Below are positions 31,375 to 38,855 of a stretch of DNA of 41,834 nt, one piece after another. Below the pieces are notes generated by a model. The model had not been told where the DNA came from, did no database searches, and saw nothing but the letters and a program-made list of their open reading frames with translations. The translations under genes were made by a program, and so were the position numbers. The stretch spans positions 1 to 41,834 of the IMG/VR virus record IMGVR_UViG_3300017963_000424. One strand, 5' to 3'. The DNA is from a virus. The stretch's first letter is position 1; each line of letters opens with the position of its first letter.

Positions 31375-31599
31375 TTACTCCATCAATACTTTTCTATCTA
31401 CACGCCACCAAAATGGTGCAATTTCCATAAAAGACTGCCATTCTAATAATTTACGCAACCGCTGGTTTTCATCTCGAGCCTTTGCAAGTAACGTAATCAT
31501 AGTATTTATTTCATTTTTTAGTTCTGCGATATGCTGTTCGTATTCACCTAATGGGCACAAAGGTGGTCCACTTTCAGGACATTCTGATAATTTCATCAT
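31375..31599 (-). CDS. Small coiled-coil protein
   Basis: 74 aa from the ATG at 31599, which overlaps the upstream TGA and has a GGAGGAG SD; the ATG three bases later is equally possible. KLSECPESGPPLCPLGEYEQ, then a helix ending DENQRLRKLLEWQ. It shares the E/D-N-Q-R-L-R pattern with the LEDK genes. Function unknown. Confidence 0.66.
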   Translation of the reverse strand: MMKLSECPESGPPLCPLGEYEQHIAELKNEINTMITLLAKARDENQRLRKLLEWQSFMEIAPFWWRVDRKVLME

Positions 31600-31952
31600 C
31601 TCTCCTCCAACGCCTCCAAACACTCTTCAAATTTTCCAGTCAGAAGTAATCTAGCATATCCTTTACCTTCTTCATAATCATCTAAGCCTAATGCTAATAT
31701 CTCACCTGTTTTGAAGAAATTAGTTCGTATAGCTAATCTTGGATATTTCTCTACTTTTGAAAGATAATTTCTTATCATACTTGCTAATTTATCTTTAATT
31801 GATCTTAATTGTTTTTCCAATAATTCTTTACAATTCCAATAGGCCTCCTGTTGACTATTGCCTTCCGCTAATACTAAACGCTCAGGTCCAATTGATTGCG
31901 CTATCCAATAATTTTCTACTGCTGAATATGTATAGTGATATTTACTATCCAT
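31596..31952 (-). CDS. Unknown accessory protein
   Basis: 118 aa. MDSKYHYTYSAVENYWIAQS, then a long helix (KDKLASMIRNYLSKVEKYPR) and LALGLDDYEEGKGYARLLLT. The last codons GAG GAG supply the SD for the next gene. No family recognised. Confidence 0.66.
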   Translation of the reverse strand: MDSKYHYTYSAVENYWIAQSIGPERLVLAEGNSQQEAYWNCKELLEKQLRSIKDKLASMIRNYLSKVEKYPRLAIRTNFFKTGEILALGLDDYEEGKGYARLLLTGKFEECLEALEER

Positions 31953-31954
31953 TA

Positions 31955-32332
31955 CTAGTCCTCAACACTTATCGCTGTATTTAAATCATCTTCCCTAAAA
32001 TCATCTATATCTTTTTTATAGAATACTCCTAATGGACTAGCATCTTGTATCGTTACTACTGGTTTTCCATTAAATAACCCGTACTCTAAAATCCCATAGC
32101 CGCAATAAGGAGAACTTACATCACTCATTGTCAAAAGTAATTCCCATTCCCCCACATCTTTTAAGCAATATATTTCATCATAGTTTTTACCTGTTAAGCC
32201 GGTATAGCTAGTACCTAGTTGAAATGGGTTTGTAATCTCTAGAAGTCCAGTAATAATTGGGTATAAATTAGTGTCAATTAGATCCCTAATATCTGCCATT
32301 AACTCTATGTAATAAGTTTCAAGATCATCCAT
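31955..32332 (-). CDS. Unknown accessory protein
   Basis: 125 aa, acidic. DDLETYYIELMADIRDLIDT at the start, later GYGILEYGLFNGKPVVTIQD. An alpha-then-beta layout is likely. The start overlaps the upstream gene by eight bases. No family recognised. Confidence 0.66.
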   Translation of the reverse strand: MDDLETYYIELMADIRDLIDTNLYPIITGLLEITNPFQLGTSYTGLTGKNYDEIYCLKDVGEWELLLTMSDVSSPYCGYGILEYGLFNGKPVVTIQDASPLGVFYKKDIDDFREDDLNTAISVED

Positions 32333-32732
32333 TAGCCCATCGCTCCGCCATTGGTATTTCAGCTAGTTTATAATTAGAATCAATCTTCCAAAAATACTCA
32401 CAATCATTCCCTATCTTAGATGGTTCAAAGATTGTTTGATATTTTTGAGGTACTGCTCTATATCGATAACACTCCATTTTCTTATCACAATCTATTCTTA
32501 CACACATTGCTATATCTGGCATAGTTACTCCTACAATTGTTTGTATGAATTTTGATTCATTAGGGATAGAAAAATAATACCGAAATCTGTTTTGACAGGA
32601 AGGGCATTCTACTTCTTTAACAAAACCATTTCCAACAAGATTAAGCGCTTTTAGAATTTGTTTTAATTCGTTAAGTTCAAATTGTAAATCTTTATATTTA
32701 ACAATTGCTTCTCCCCATGTCGGTTCATCCAT
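32325..32732 (-). CDS. Zinc-binding accessory protein (probable)
   Basis: 135 aa. Contains VECPSCQNRFRYYFS (C-x2-C) and later MCVRIDCDKKMECYRYRA (C-x5-C-x5-C), a possible zinc site. Start overlaps the upstream stop by eight bases. Function unknown. Confidence 0.66.
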   Translation of the reverse strand: MDEPTWGEAIVKYKDLQFELNELKQILKALNLVGNGFVKEVECPSCQNRFRYYFSIPNESKFIQTIVGVTMPDIAMCVRIDCDKKMECYRYRAVPQKYQTIFEPSKIGNDCEYFWKIDSNYKLAEIPMAERWANG

Positions 32733-33045
32733 GTGTATCTAGCTCCCTTCGAATAATCTCCTTAATACCACTTAGAACATACCTCATATTAGAGGCAGCG
32801 ACTCTATCTAGGCTTATTCCAGAAGGTTCTAATAGTTTTCTAACTGTTTCCCAGTCTTCTTTTTCTACCTCTCTAAAGATACCTACAGGGTATGCATCAC
32901 ACCAGGACTCTATTTTTGTTATTACATCAGATAAATTAAATATCTGTTCATCTCGTTGATCAAGAGTATCCGCTAGGAGGATATAAACCCATTCTTCTTG
33001 TGTAGGCCCTAACAGCTCTTTAACCCATTCAAGATTCTTCTGCAT
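32725..33045 (-). CDS. Unknown accessory protein
   Basis: 106 aa, helical and acidic (MQKNLEWVKELLGPTQEEWV, later LSDVITKIESWCDAYPVGIF). An AAGGAG SD lies inside the upstream gene. No family recognised. Confidence 0.65.
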   Translation of the reverse strand: MQKNLEWVKELLGPTQEEWVYILLADTLDQRDEQIFNLSDVITKIESWCDAYPVGIFREVEKEDWETVRKLLEPSGISLDRVAASNMRYVLSGIKEIIRRELDTHG

Positions 33046-33310
33046 ACTCTTTCAACTCCTTTATCAGATTGTTAATTTTTTCTACTTTGTTAGGATCGCC
33101 TTTGAAACGATAACCTTGGAGATTTTTCTCCCAAGACTCCCATTCTCCTAATCTTGATTGTAATACTATATTGTCCATTCTGTAATCATCTACAGCTGTC
33201 TTATATGCATCTATACTTCTAATAAGAAGAAAGATAACGAATATTGAAATGAGAGTATAGACAATTAGAATTAGTAGTAGTATATCTAAGGTATCTATTT
33301 CCATAATCAA
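33029..33310 (-). CDS. Single-span membrane protein with coiled coil
   Basis: 93 aa. A hydrophobic segment at about residues 7-29 (LDILLLILIVYTLISIFVIF) is followed by a soluble helical tail (SRLGEWESWEKNLQGYRFKG). One membrane span with a cytoplasmic or periplasmic tail. ATGA-type overlap with the upstream gene. Function unknown. Confidence 0.68.
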   Translation of the reverse strand: MIMEIDTLDILLLILIVYTLISIFVIFLLIRSIDAYKTAVDDYRMDNIVLQSRLGEWESWEKNLQGYRFKGDPNKVEKINNLIKELKEYAEES

Positions 33311-33498
33311 TACCCTAGGAGTTGTTTAACAATTCTTTCTGCTTCTTCTTCAATCTCTTTCTGTTCTTTAAGATATTTCTCTTGTTCTTCTTTAGACATA
33401 TTCTCAAATTCTTTTCGTCTCTCTTCAGCTAGTCTCTCAGCTTCAATCATCATATCATCAAATCCAAAACCACTAAAAGCTGTTCTTCCAGTTTTCAT
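33307..33498 (-). CDS. Charged helical protein
   Basis: 63 aa, almost entirely Glu/Lys/Arg-rich helix (MIEAERLAEERRKEFENMSK, EEQEKYLKEQ). TAATG overlap with the upstream gene. Function unknown; perhaps a small assembly or inhibitory peptide. Confidence 0.65.
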   Translation of the reverse strand: MKTGRTAFSGFGFDDMMIEAERLAEERRKEFENMSKEEQEKYLKEQKEIEEEAERIVKQLLGY

Positions 33499-33803
33499 TA
33501 CAAATCACTCCCTATAAACTCATAGTAATCGAAAGAGATATTTCCTTTTCTTATTAGTTTTCGCATACAATGTGGACAAATTGCTTCCTTTTTAGTATAA
33601 GCCATTGGTATTTTTAATGTTACCTCCCGTCCTTTAATATCCCCTTGAAAAGATATTTCACGATAATCAGTGTAATCTACAAAACACAAGCAACAAGTAT
33701 TTTGTTGGAGTTCTTTTACTTTACAGGTTTGTAGTTCTACTACTGACTTCTTTAGATCTTTTATACTTCTTATAAGTGCATTGAAACTGTCTTCTATATT
33801 CAT
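33498..33803 (-). CDS. Zinc-ribbon accessory protein
   Basis: 101 aa. NTCCLCFVDYTDYREISF, then a beta-rich middle and ICPHCMRKLI, giving C-x2-C ... C-x2-C. A coiled-coil-like N-terminus precedes it. Possibly interacts with nucleic acid or a host protein. No named family. Confidence 0.68.
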   Translation of the reverse strand: MNIEDSFNALIRSIKDLKKSVVELQTCKVKELQQNTCCLCFVDYTDYREISFQGDIKGREVTLKIPMAYTKKEAICPHCMRKLIRKGNISFDYYEFIGSDL

Positions 33804-33833
33804 AGAAAAATCCTTTCAGTTATAAAAATTGCA

Positions 33834-34199
33834 TTACATATTTAAATACCTATCTGGATTATTTTTAAAATATTTCCAGCTAACTCCATACCACCTTTTC
33901 AATGCTCTAGAAAAGGCAGGACCATCTGAGAAACCAGCCTCATAACAATAATACTGGCAACTCTTGTTTGGGTTTTCATGCCATAACTTCTCAAAAGTAA
34001 CTTTTTTAGCCTGATCTACTTCAGTGCTCCAAGTAGTGCCTAAATATCTCATTCTATTGTAGACTGCTCTACTACTACCATAGTTAAAATATTCAGCCGC
34101 TACTTTTGCTTTTGCACTAACCAATTTAACAGAGTAAATCCACTCTATTGCTTCATCTAGTGTAAAAGATTTTCTTTTCTGAAGTTTAGATTCAGGCAT
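33834..34199 (-). CDS. AraC-type helix-turn-helix DNA-binding protein
   Basis: 121 aa. The C-terminal part CQYYCYEAGFSDGPAFSRAL, then KRWYGVSWKYFK (about residues 80-112) matches the second HTH of AraC/XylS regulators (x-A-x-x-x-G-F-x-D-x-x-x-F-S-R-x-F-K-R-x-Y-G-x-S/T-P-x-x-Y/F-R). An N-terminal helical region (DEAIEWIYSVKLVSAKAKVA, later YGSSRAVYNRMRYLG) could be the first HTH. No ligand domain. It is likely a small transcription factor for phage or host genes. Confidence 0.75.
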   Translation of the reverse strand: MPESKLQKRKSFTLDEAIEWIYSVKLVSAKAKVAAEYFNYGSSRAVYNRMRYLGTTWSTEVDQAKKVTFEKLWHENPNKSCQYYCYEAGFSDGPAFSRALKRWYGVSWKYFKNNPDRYLNM

Positions 34200-34200
34200 A

Positions 34201-34281
34201 TTATCGAATCATCCATAAAAAGAATGCCATAGAGAGTACCCATCCAGTGACTACTCCCGCTAGAAAAATTAGTATCTCCAT
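34201..34281 (-). CDS. 26-aa membrane microprotein
   Basis: Encodes MEILIFLAGVVTGWVLSMAF followed by FLWMIR, a single hydrophobic span. It exactly fills the gap between two genes: its ATG follows the upstream stop by one base, and its stop is one base before the AraC-like ATG. No strong SD, so translation is probably coupled. Confidence 0.5.
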   Translation of the reverse strand: MEILIFLAGVVTGWVLSMAFFLWMIR

Positions 34282-34282
34282 C

Positions 34283-34525
34283 TTAAAGAATTATTAGTAA
34301 TATTGACAGGGGAAAGTAAATAGCCCAGAAGTGCCCCATAAGATAATTAGGATGCTTCTTAGACACCCTACCACTCTCTACAAAAAGATCTACATAATGA
34401 TGCATATTCCAAGGAGCTTTAAGCCATTCTTTAAAATATGGTTTCATTACTAGTCTAAAAACTAACCATTCTTCTTTTAATTTAGCGACATTTCTTTCAT
34501 GGCCATTTAAATCTTGGTAACTCAT
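34283..34525 (-). CDS. Small protein, possible membrane tail
   Basis: 80 aa. WLVFRLVMKPYFKEWLKAPW, then a hydrophobic C-terminus (FWAIYFPLSILLIIL), which may insert in the membrane. ATGA overlap with the upstream gene. No family recognised. Confidence 0.64.
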   Translation of the reverse strand: MSYQDLNGHERNVAKLKEEWLVFRLVMKPYFKEWLKAPWNMHHYVDLFVESGRVSKKHPNYLMGHFWAIYFPLSILLIIL

Positions 34526-34674
34526 TTAATCCTCTCCTTGTAAAGTTTATATTCATCAATTGGTGCTCTATGTTTATTAGAATAGGTCCTTGAAGACCTA
34601 CAATAATCACAAGAGCCGTGATTTTTACATCCATTAGAAATTTGTTTAGCTCTATTAATTTTTCGTTTCTTCAT
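34522..34674 (-). CDS. Small basic Cys-containing phage protein
   Basis: 50 aa from the ATG at 34674, which overlaps the upstream gene. Contains CKNHGSCDYCRSSRTYSNKH, similar to small phage proteins with N-H-G-S-C-x-x-C-x-x-x-R-T. Basic, probably binds nucleic acid or zinc. Function unknown. Confidence 0.68.
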   Translation of the reverse strand: MKKRKINRAKQISNGCKNHGSCDYCRSSRTYSNKHRAPIDEYKLYKERIK

Positions 34675-34867
34675 CACTGACCTCATACTTCTTAAAAAGT
34701 AGTGATTTGACTTCTTCACTTAGTGTATGTAACTGATCTATTAGAGCTTCAGCAGTAGCATGTATAACCTCATCCCTAGGATCTCTAGTTAGATGTTCTA
34801 TTCTAATAGCTAACTGATCTATTTTCTTTAAAACTAGTAGTGCTTTTGCTTCTACTTGACTATTCAT
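34655..34867 (-). CDS. Small helical protein
   Basis: 70 aa, helical (MNSQVEAKALLVLKKIDQLA, later ALIDQLHTLSEEVKSLLFKK). Follows the terminator after the 301-aa gene. No family recognised. Confidence 0.64.
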   Translation of the reverse strand: MNSQVEAKALLVLKKIDQLAIRIEHLTRDPRDEVIHATAEALIDQLHTLSEEVKSLLFKKYEVSDEETKN

Positions 34868-34881
34868 ATTATGACTCCTAT

Positions 34882-34907
34882 AAAAGAAAAAGGGGCCTTT
34901 CGACCCC
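34882..34907 (-). terminator. Intrinsic terminator with GAAA tetraloop
   Basis: On the minus strand GGGGTC-GAAA-GGCCCC forms a 6-bp stem (one wobble pair), followed by TTTTTCTTTT. Located nine bases after the stop of the 301-aa gene. Confidence 0.85.
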
Positions 34908-34915
34908 GGATTTAG

Positions 34916-35821
34916 TTAGATAGATTGTTGTTTTTTCCAGGACTCTGTCACTTCCTTGACAACGTCGATAGGGGCGAGAGAAATTAATTGTCTTCCATCA
35001 CATTGACCAAGACCAGTAATTGAACAGAATATATCAAATAAATCATTACCTAATCTCTCTTGGAATTGTTTAGTTGTTTTAATTGGATAAACATTCAACC
35101 ACAATTGTTCAAAGAAAGTAAAAAACTTTTCCACCTCTTTATCCCAAGGTTCCTCCATTTCTAAATATTTTTTACGTAATTTAATAGCTCTGTCTTTTAT
35201 AGGGACAGAAGCAAATTTATTAAAAGAAGTCCTGATTGCAGGGCTTCCATCTTTTTTACTTTTAGTTGTAATATTAAAATCTTTGTAATAAGCGTCTCCA
35301 GATGCCAAGTAATAGGGTCCTAATTTTTCGAAAAATTTTTTATTTTTTTCTATTACATCAGTACTAACCCATTTATCATTTAATTGTAAGTAATATTTAT
35401 TTGCAGGTCTAATTGTATTATTAAGCCGATGGACAATTGTACTTACTGTATTGCGCATCTGTTTGTTTATATCTTGATGAGTAATCATGAACACTTTTTC
35501 TAAATTACCAGATATTCCAGAAATATTATATTTACATAGTCTAGAATAAGAACCTTGTAACGTATACATTACGTCTATTGCCTCTCTTTCATATCCAAAT
35601 ACAGTTCTAAAAGCTTCATTTTTATATAAAGTATCTTTGTATAGCTCTTTATGGATAGCAATAAGTTCTTCGAAATAATCAAAGGGAAGCATCCTTGATT
35701 CATGGGCCTTTTTCAAGCGATCTGCAAAGACCATTCTCGTATATTCAGCCATAAAGTCTAATTTATGCTCCATACGAATAGGCTGTGAGCGCAATGGTAC
35801 TTCAGGGATTTGATCAATCAT
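34916..35821 (-). CDS. Unknown 301-aa protein
   Basis: 301 aa, the second-largest product of the accessory region. Helical, with aromatic and basic surfaces (MLPFDYFEELIAIHKELYKD, LRKKYLEMEEPWDKEVEKFF, FDIFCSITGLGQCDGRQLIS). No catalytic motif or known fold was recognised. It overlaps the upstream zinc microprotein by eight bases and is followed by a strong terminator, so it may be a main product of its transcript. Confidence 0.75.
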   Translation of the reverse strand: MIDQIPEVPLRSQPIRMEHKLDFMAEYTRMVFADRLKKAHESRMLPFDYFEELIAIHKELYKDTLYKNEAFRTVFGYEREAIDVMYTLQGSYSRLCKYNISGISGNLEKVFMITHQDINKQMRNTVSTIVHRLNNTIRPANKYYLQLNDKWVSTDVIEKNKKFFEKLGPYYLASGDAYYKDFNITTKSKKDGSPAIRTSFNKFASVPIKDRAIKLRKKYLEMEEPWDKEVEKFFTFFEQLWLNVYPIKTTKQFQERLGNDLFDIFCSITGLGQCDGRQLISLAPIDVVKEVTESWKKQQSI

Positions 35822-35972
35822 TCTTTAATTCCTTTAAATATATACAATGTGGGCAGAGCTTATCTACAGGAGGGTAGACTTCTTTATAAAAGAATCTTCT
35901 ACACCCCCTGCACATATACTCTGTTAATTTCTGTTTGGTAGGTTTCTCTTTTGAAGAGGGGTCTTCAGACAT
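35814..35972 (-). CDS. 52-aa zinc-ribbon protein
   Basis: Encodes MSEDPSSKEKPTKQKLTEYM, then CRGCRRFFYKEVYPPVDKLC and PHCIYLKELKND: C-x2-C-x17-C-x2-C, a rubredoxin-like knuckle pair. The ATG shares its first base with the upstream TAA (TAATG) and the stop overlaps the next start by eight bases, as in other genes here. Too short to stand out but well supported. Confidence 0.7.
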   Translation of the reverse strand: MSEDPSSKEKPTKQKLTEYMCRGCRRFFYKEVYPPVDKLCPHCIYLKELKND

Positions 35973-36304
35973 TACTTAACCCAAAGTCTCTGCATTTCCT
36001 GATAAAGTTCTCTGTAAGTTTCTCCGATTCCTTCTCTGCGATTTAATGCATTATAAAAGGCCGGTTGTGCCTCATATAAAATACCTTTGTCACTCAAACC
36101 TCCTATAAAATAATTTAAATTATCATTAAGATCCCCTTCAAGTTTTTGACAGAATTCTCCCACAGCACAAGTTGACCAGGAAGAATGATCGATCCTATCT
36201 TGTGGATTTAGAATATTCATCATTGAAATAAAATAGTAGAATCGATCTACCAGGTTATCTTGTTCTTGAATAGAATCTACTTTAATCTCTTCATGTACAC
36301 TCAT
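35972..36304 (-). CDS. Unknown accessory protein
   Basis: 110 aa, acidic and helical (LVDRFYYFISMMNILNPQDR, later RREGIGETYRELYQEMQRLW). No family recognised. Overlaps the start of the zinc microprotein. Confidence 0.66.
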   Translation of the reverse strand: MSVHEEIKVDSIQEQDNLVDRFYYFISMMNILNPQDRIDHSSWSTCAVGEFCQKLEGDLNDNLNYFIGGLSDKGILYEAQPAFYNALNRREGIGETYRELYQEMQRLWVK

Positions 36305-36307
36305 TGT

Positions 36308-36598
36308 TTAATCCTCTATAAAAAAATGAAATATTAAATTACCATTTTGTATTGATATAGTATTTATATATGTTAACCGATAAGCCTCTATATCTAGGGG
36401 TTGTCCTGTTGCATACATCCGTATCTTCATTTTCTTTTTTGGTACAGTGCTATTTACAAGTGCCCATAAATATGGAGAGTTATGCTGCATTTGGACTGTA
36501 AGAGAAAGAGCTACTTCTGGGATATCTATCTCTTGATAATTCGCTACAGCCAGCTCATACTTATGAATAACACAATCAGACTCAAGAGTTGCTACCAT
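36308..36598 (-). CDS. Unknown beta-rich accessory protein
   Basis: 96 aa (CVIHKYELAVANYQEIDIPE, later NTISIQNGNLIFHFFIED). The beta-strand pattern suggests a small sandwich. No family recognised. Confidence 0.65.
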   Translation of the reverse strand: MVATLESDCVIHKYELAVANYQEIDIPEVALSLTVQMQHNSPYLWALVNSTVPKKKMKIRMYATGQPLDIEAYRLTYINTISIQNGNLIFHFFIED

Positions 36599-36608
36599 TA
36601 GCTATCTC

Positions 36609-36845
36609 CTAACAATATTCAGCATTTTCAAAAGACCACCCACGATCATCTGGCTCATACCTCTCAATTTCTTCTAAGATATACTCTACACCTTTATACT
36701 CTACAATCTTAGGCCAATCGGATATGAGATGTGAATCCATTACTAAATTACCTGTAGTAGTACGCCATCCAGCTAAAGTAAAACCTCCAATAAAAGATTT
36801 AGGCACTTGATCTAATTTCACCAGTCCTTTATTGTCAGGTGTCAT
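36609..36845 (-). CDS. Unknown accessory protein
   Basis: 78 aa with SFIGGFTLAGWRTTTGNLVM and YKGVEYILEEIERYEPDDRG. Overlaps the upstream coiled-coil gene by 11 bases. No family recognised. Confidence 0.64.
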   Translation of the reverse strand: MTPDNKGLVKLDQVPKSFIGGFTLAGWRTTTGNLVMDSHLISDWPKIVEYKGVEYILEEIERYEPDDRGWSFENAEYC

Positions 36846-37170
36846 TAGCTATCTCCTCTTTTTCTTCATCAGTTAAAGGCATTCCAAGGATTTGCTGAAT
36901 ATCTTTTACAGTGATTGGTGAGATATATCTCTCAAGTTTAAGAGACAATTGCATTACAGCATTTTGTAATCCTTTTATTTGCAGGTTGTTTACTTCAGGG
37001 ATAGCGATATTGCTTAAGGTTAAATTTGACTCACTAAGCTTCTTATTAGCAGCTACTAATTCTTGAAGAGTCTTCTCCTGGCGGTAAGTTTCTCTATTAG
37101 CAGCCATGAGTCGATCAATCAACTCATCTTTTTTCATGCATTCTAAATCTCTTCTACACAGTCTTGCCAT
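36835..37170 (-). CDS. Coiled-coil protein
   Basis: 111 aa, AAGGAG SD. N-terminal basic helix (ECMKKDELIDRLMAANRETY), long coiled coil (QELVAANKKLSESNLTLSN) and acidic end. No family recognised. Confidence 0.68.
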   Translation of the reverse strand: MARLCRRDLECMKKDELIDRLMAANRETYRQEKTLQELVAANKKLSESNLTLSNIAIPEVNNLQIKGLQNAVMQLSLKLERYISPITVKDIQQILGMPLTDEEKEEIANDT

Positions 37171-37181
37171 GGTAATGCTCC

Positions 37182-37394
37182 TTACTTCATCCTAATAATC
37201 AGACCTTCACTCATAAATCTAGAAATTTCAATTTCACTCAATTGAACAGGTGCCTCGTTACAGAGTATTGTTTTAGTAGCACAAGTAGGACATCTAAACA
37301 AATCTCCTGGATATGCATGCCCATGATCATAGAGTGCATAGACACCATTCTTCTCACATCTCAATTCTTTCCTACAAGTTGCACATATTTTCAT
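37182..37394 (-). CDS. Zinc-ribbon protein
   Basis: 70 aa. ICATCRKELRCEKNG, then YPGDLFRCPTCATKTILC: two C-x2-C knuckles. Four-base overlap (ATGA) with the upstream gene. Probably binds zinc; partner unknown. Confidence 0.7.
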   Translation of the reverse strand: MKICATCRKELRCEKNGVYALYDHGHAYPGDLFRCPTCATKTILCNEAPVQLSEIEISRFMSEGLIIRMK

Positions 37395-37669
37395 TTCAGT
37401 TCTTCATACCTCTTGATTGCTTCTTGTAAATTACTTACACTACCTAGTAAAAGAAAATCTTTAAATTTACCGTTTGAATCGTAGATAACAGCATCGAATA
37501 CCCCATCACTGTCTCTATAAATAATTCCATCGATATCATTGATAGATACTTGCTCAAAGACTTTATCTACTACATTTTCAATATCATTTGTTACAGACAT
37601 CCTCCCCATATTTAAATCTTCTACATAAACTATCCTACCACGCATAGTTATCAGACTATCTGAACGCAT
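37391..37669 (-). CDS. Unknown accessory protein
   Basis: 92 aa, GGAGG SD directly after the terminator. An acidic alpha/beta pattern (DDGIIYRDSDGVFDAVIYDS type region, then FLLLGSVSNLQEAIKRYEEL). First gene after a terminator, so it may need read-through or its own promoter; none was seen. Confidence 0.66.
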   Translation of the reverse strand: MRSDSLITMRGRIVYVEDLNMGRMSVTNDIENVVDKVFEQVSINDIDGIIYRDSDGVFDAVIYDSNGKFKDFLLLGSVSNLQEAIKRYEELK

Positions 37670-37680
37670 TTAATCCTCCA

Positions 37681-37709
37681 AATAAAAAAGCTCCCGAAGG
37701 AGCTTTTAT
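37681..37709 (-). terminator. Intrinsic terminator with TTCG tetraloop
   Basis: AGCTCC-TTCG-GGAGCT on the minus strand, followed by TTTTTTATTT. It also has TTTTATTT on the plus strand and may work in both directions. Lies 17 bases after the stop of the gene at 37727. Confidence 0.88.
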
Positions 37710-37726
37710 TTCATAACTGATTAGTT

Positions 37727-38317
37727 TTATTCTTTAGATACTTTTAGCAAGTTATCTCGAACATGATTAGAAATTGCACAAGGAATACGGTTGTGAGTTA
37801 ACAAATTAGAATATTCTTCATGTGTTTTTGCATGATCTACAAGTATTTCTGTTAAATCTTTTCTAACCATAGAAGTTCCAAAATAAGGCAAGTACATACC
37901 TATAATTTCATTTGCTAATGCATTTGGAGACCCTTTTTCATAAGGATGATTAGAAAATCCTTTATCACGAATGAGTCTAGCTGTTGCAGGAGCTTTTTGT
38001 GTATGTCCAGTTCTTGATCCTTTTCTTCTCTTCTTTTTTGGTTTTTCTTTATTATAATTTGCTAATGTTTCTTCTGCAGCCTTAGCATTTTTTATAAAAT
38101 CTAAAGCTTCTACTTCTGAAAGAGTATCAAGTTCCTCTTTTAATTTTTCTTTGGCTTCATAAGTTCTGATTAACTCTTCCAAAAAAGCTTTTTGCAATGG
38201 ATCCTCTAACATTGAATCATCTATTGTGTAATAACACACTTGATCCAACATATCTTTCATTCCAAAATCTGCTTTCAGTTTAGTGTAAAGAGCCAATGAA
38301 ATTTTGTGTATAGTCAT
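37727..38317 (-). CDS. Basic protein of unknown function
   Basis: 196 aa from the ATG at 38317, which overlaps the upstream TGA as ATGA; an in-frame start at 38356 is unlikely. A helical N-terminal half (LYTKLKADFGMKDMLDQVCY) is followed by a Lys/Arg-rich linker (KEKPKKKRRKGSRTGHTQKA) and a C-terminal helical domain. The basic linker suggests nucleic-acid binding. No family recognised. Confidence 0.72.
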   Translation of the reverse strand: MTIHKISLALYTKLKADFGMKDMLDQVCYYTIDDSMLEDPLQKAFLEELIRTYEAKEKLKEELDTLSEVEALDFIKNAKAAEETLANYNKEKPKKKRRKGSRTGHTQKAPATARLIRDKGFSNHPYEKGSPNALANEIIGMYLPYFGTSMVRKDLTEILVDHAKTHEEYSNLLTHNRIPCAISNHVRDNLLKVSKE

Positions 38318-38460
38318 GACAATTTCTCCATCAATTCCTCTTTGTAAGTTTCCCACTCCTCTTTTGTTTTTGTACCCTTTCTTTTAGCCTTAGAATTCTC
38401 CCATAAGGATCTTCTTAAGCGTTCTAGGGCTTCTTGTCTTTTTACCACTTTAGGTTTCAT
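38314..38460 (-). CDS. 48-aa basic helical protein
   Basis: Encodes MKPKVVKRQEALERLRRSLW, then ENSKAKRKGTKTKEEW and ETYKEELMEKLS. GGAGAT lies about ten bases upstream. Its TGA overlaps the next ATG (ATGA), giving firm support. Highly basic with an acidic end; may bind nucleic acid. Confidence 0.7.
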   Translation of the reverse strand: MKPKVVKRQEALERLRRSLWENSKAKRKGTKTKEEWETYKEELMEKLS

Positions 38461-38484
38461 AGATATAAATATCTCCGGCTAAGT

Positions 38485-38515
38485 AAATAAAACCCCTCAG
38501 AATTGCTCTAAGGGG
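38485..38515 (-). terminator. Intrinsic terminator
   Basis: CCCCTTAGA/TCTGAGGGG forms a 9-bp stem (one G-T pair) with a 5-base loop, followed by TTTTATTT on the minus strand. It lies about 55 bases after the stop of the gene at 38570. Confidence 0.85.
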
Positions 38516-38569
38516 CTGTATTAGTTTTTCACTCTAATGGGTTTTCTTTTCAGGCTTGATTATTATTAG

Positions 38570-38830
38570 CTAATGTAAGCCTTTACCGATTGTTGTACAC
38601 CTTTCAAATAAGGCATTTAATCTATCGTGTTGTAAAGTAAATTTCTTCCAGTCTTGATAATCAATATGTACTTCAGACTGATCTTCTCCTATGATCTCTT
38701 TTGCACAAGCTCTTAGTTCTCTTTCTGCAACGACCATATCTATTAAAATGTCTTGAAGTTCCTGGTCAAATTGTTCAGGATCTTCGACTCCAAGTGATTC
38801 AAGGATCTCACGATCGATATCCTTAATCAT
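38570..38830 (-). CDS. Acidic helical protein
   Basis: 86 aa (MIKDIDREILESLGVEDPEQ, later CAKEIIGEDQSEVHIDYQDW). Two or three helices. No family recognised. Confidence 0.66.
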   Translation of the reverse strand: MIKDIDREILESLGVEDPEQFDQELQDILIDMVVAERELRACAKEIIGEDQSEVHIDYQDWKKFTLQHDRLNALFERCTTIGKGLH

Positions 38831-38855
38831 AATACACTCCCTATTTAATTGAAAA

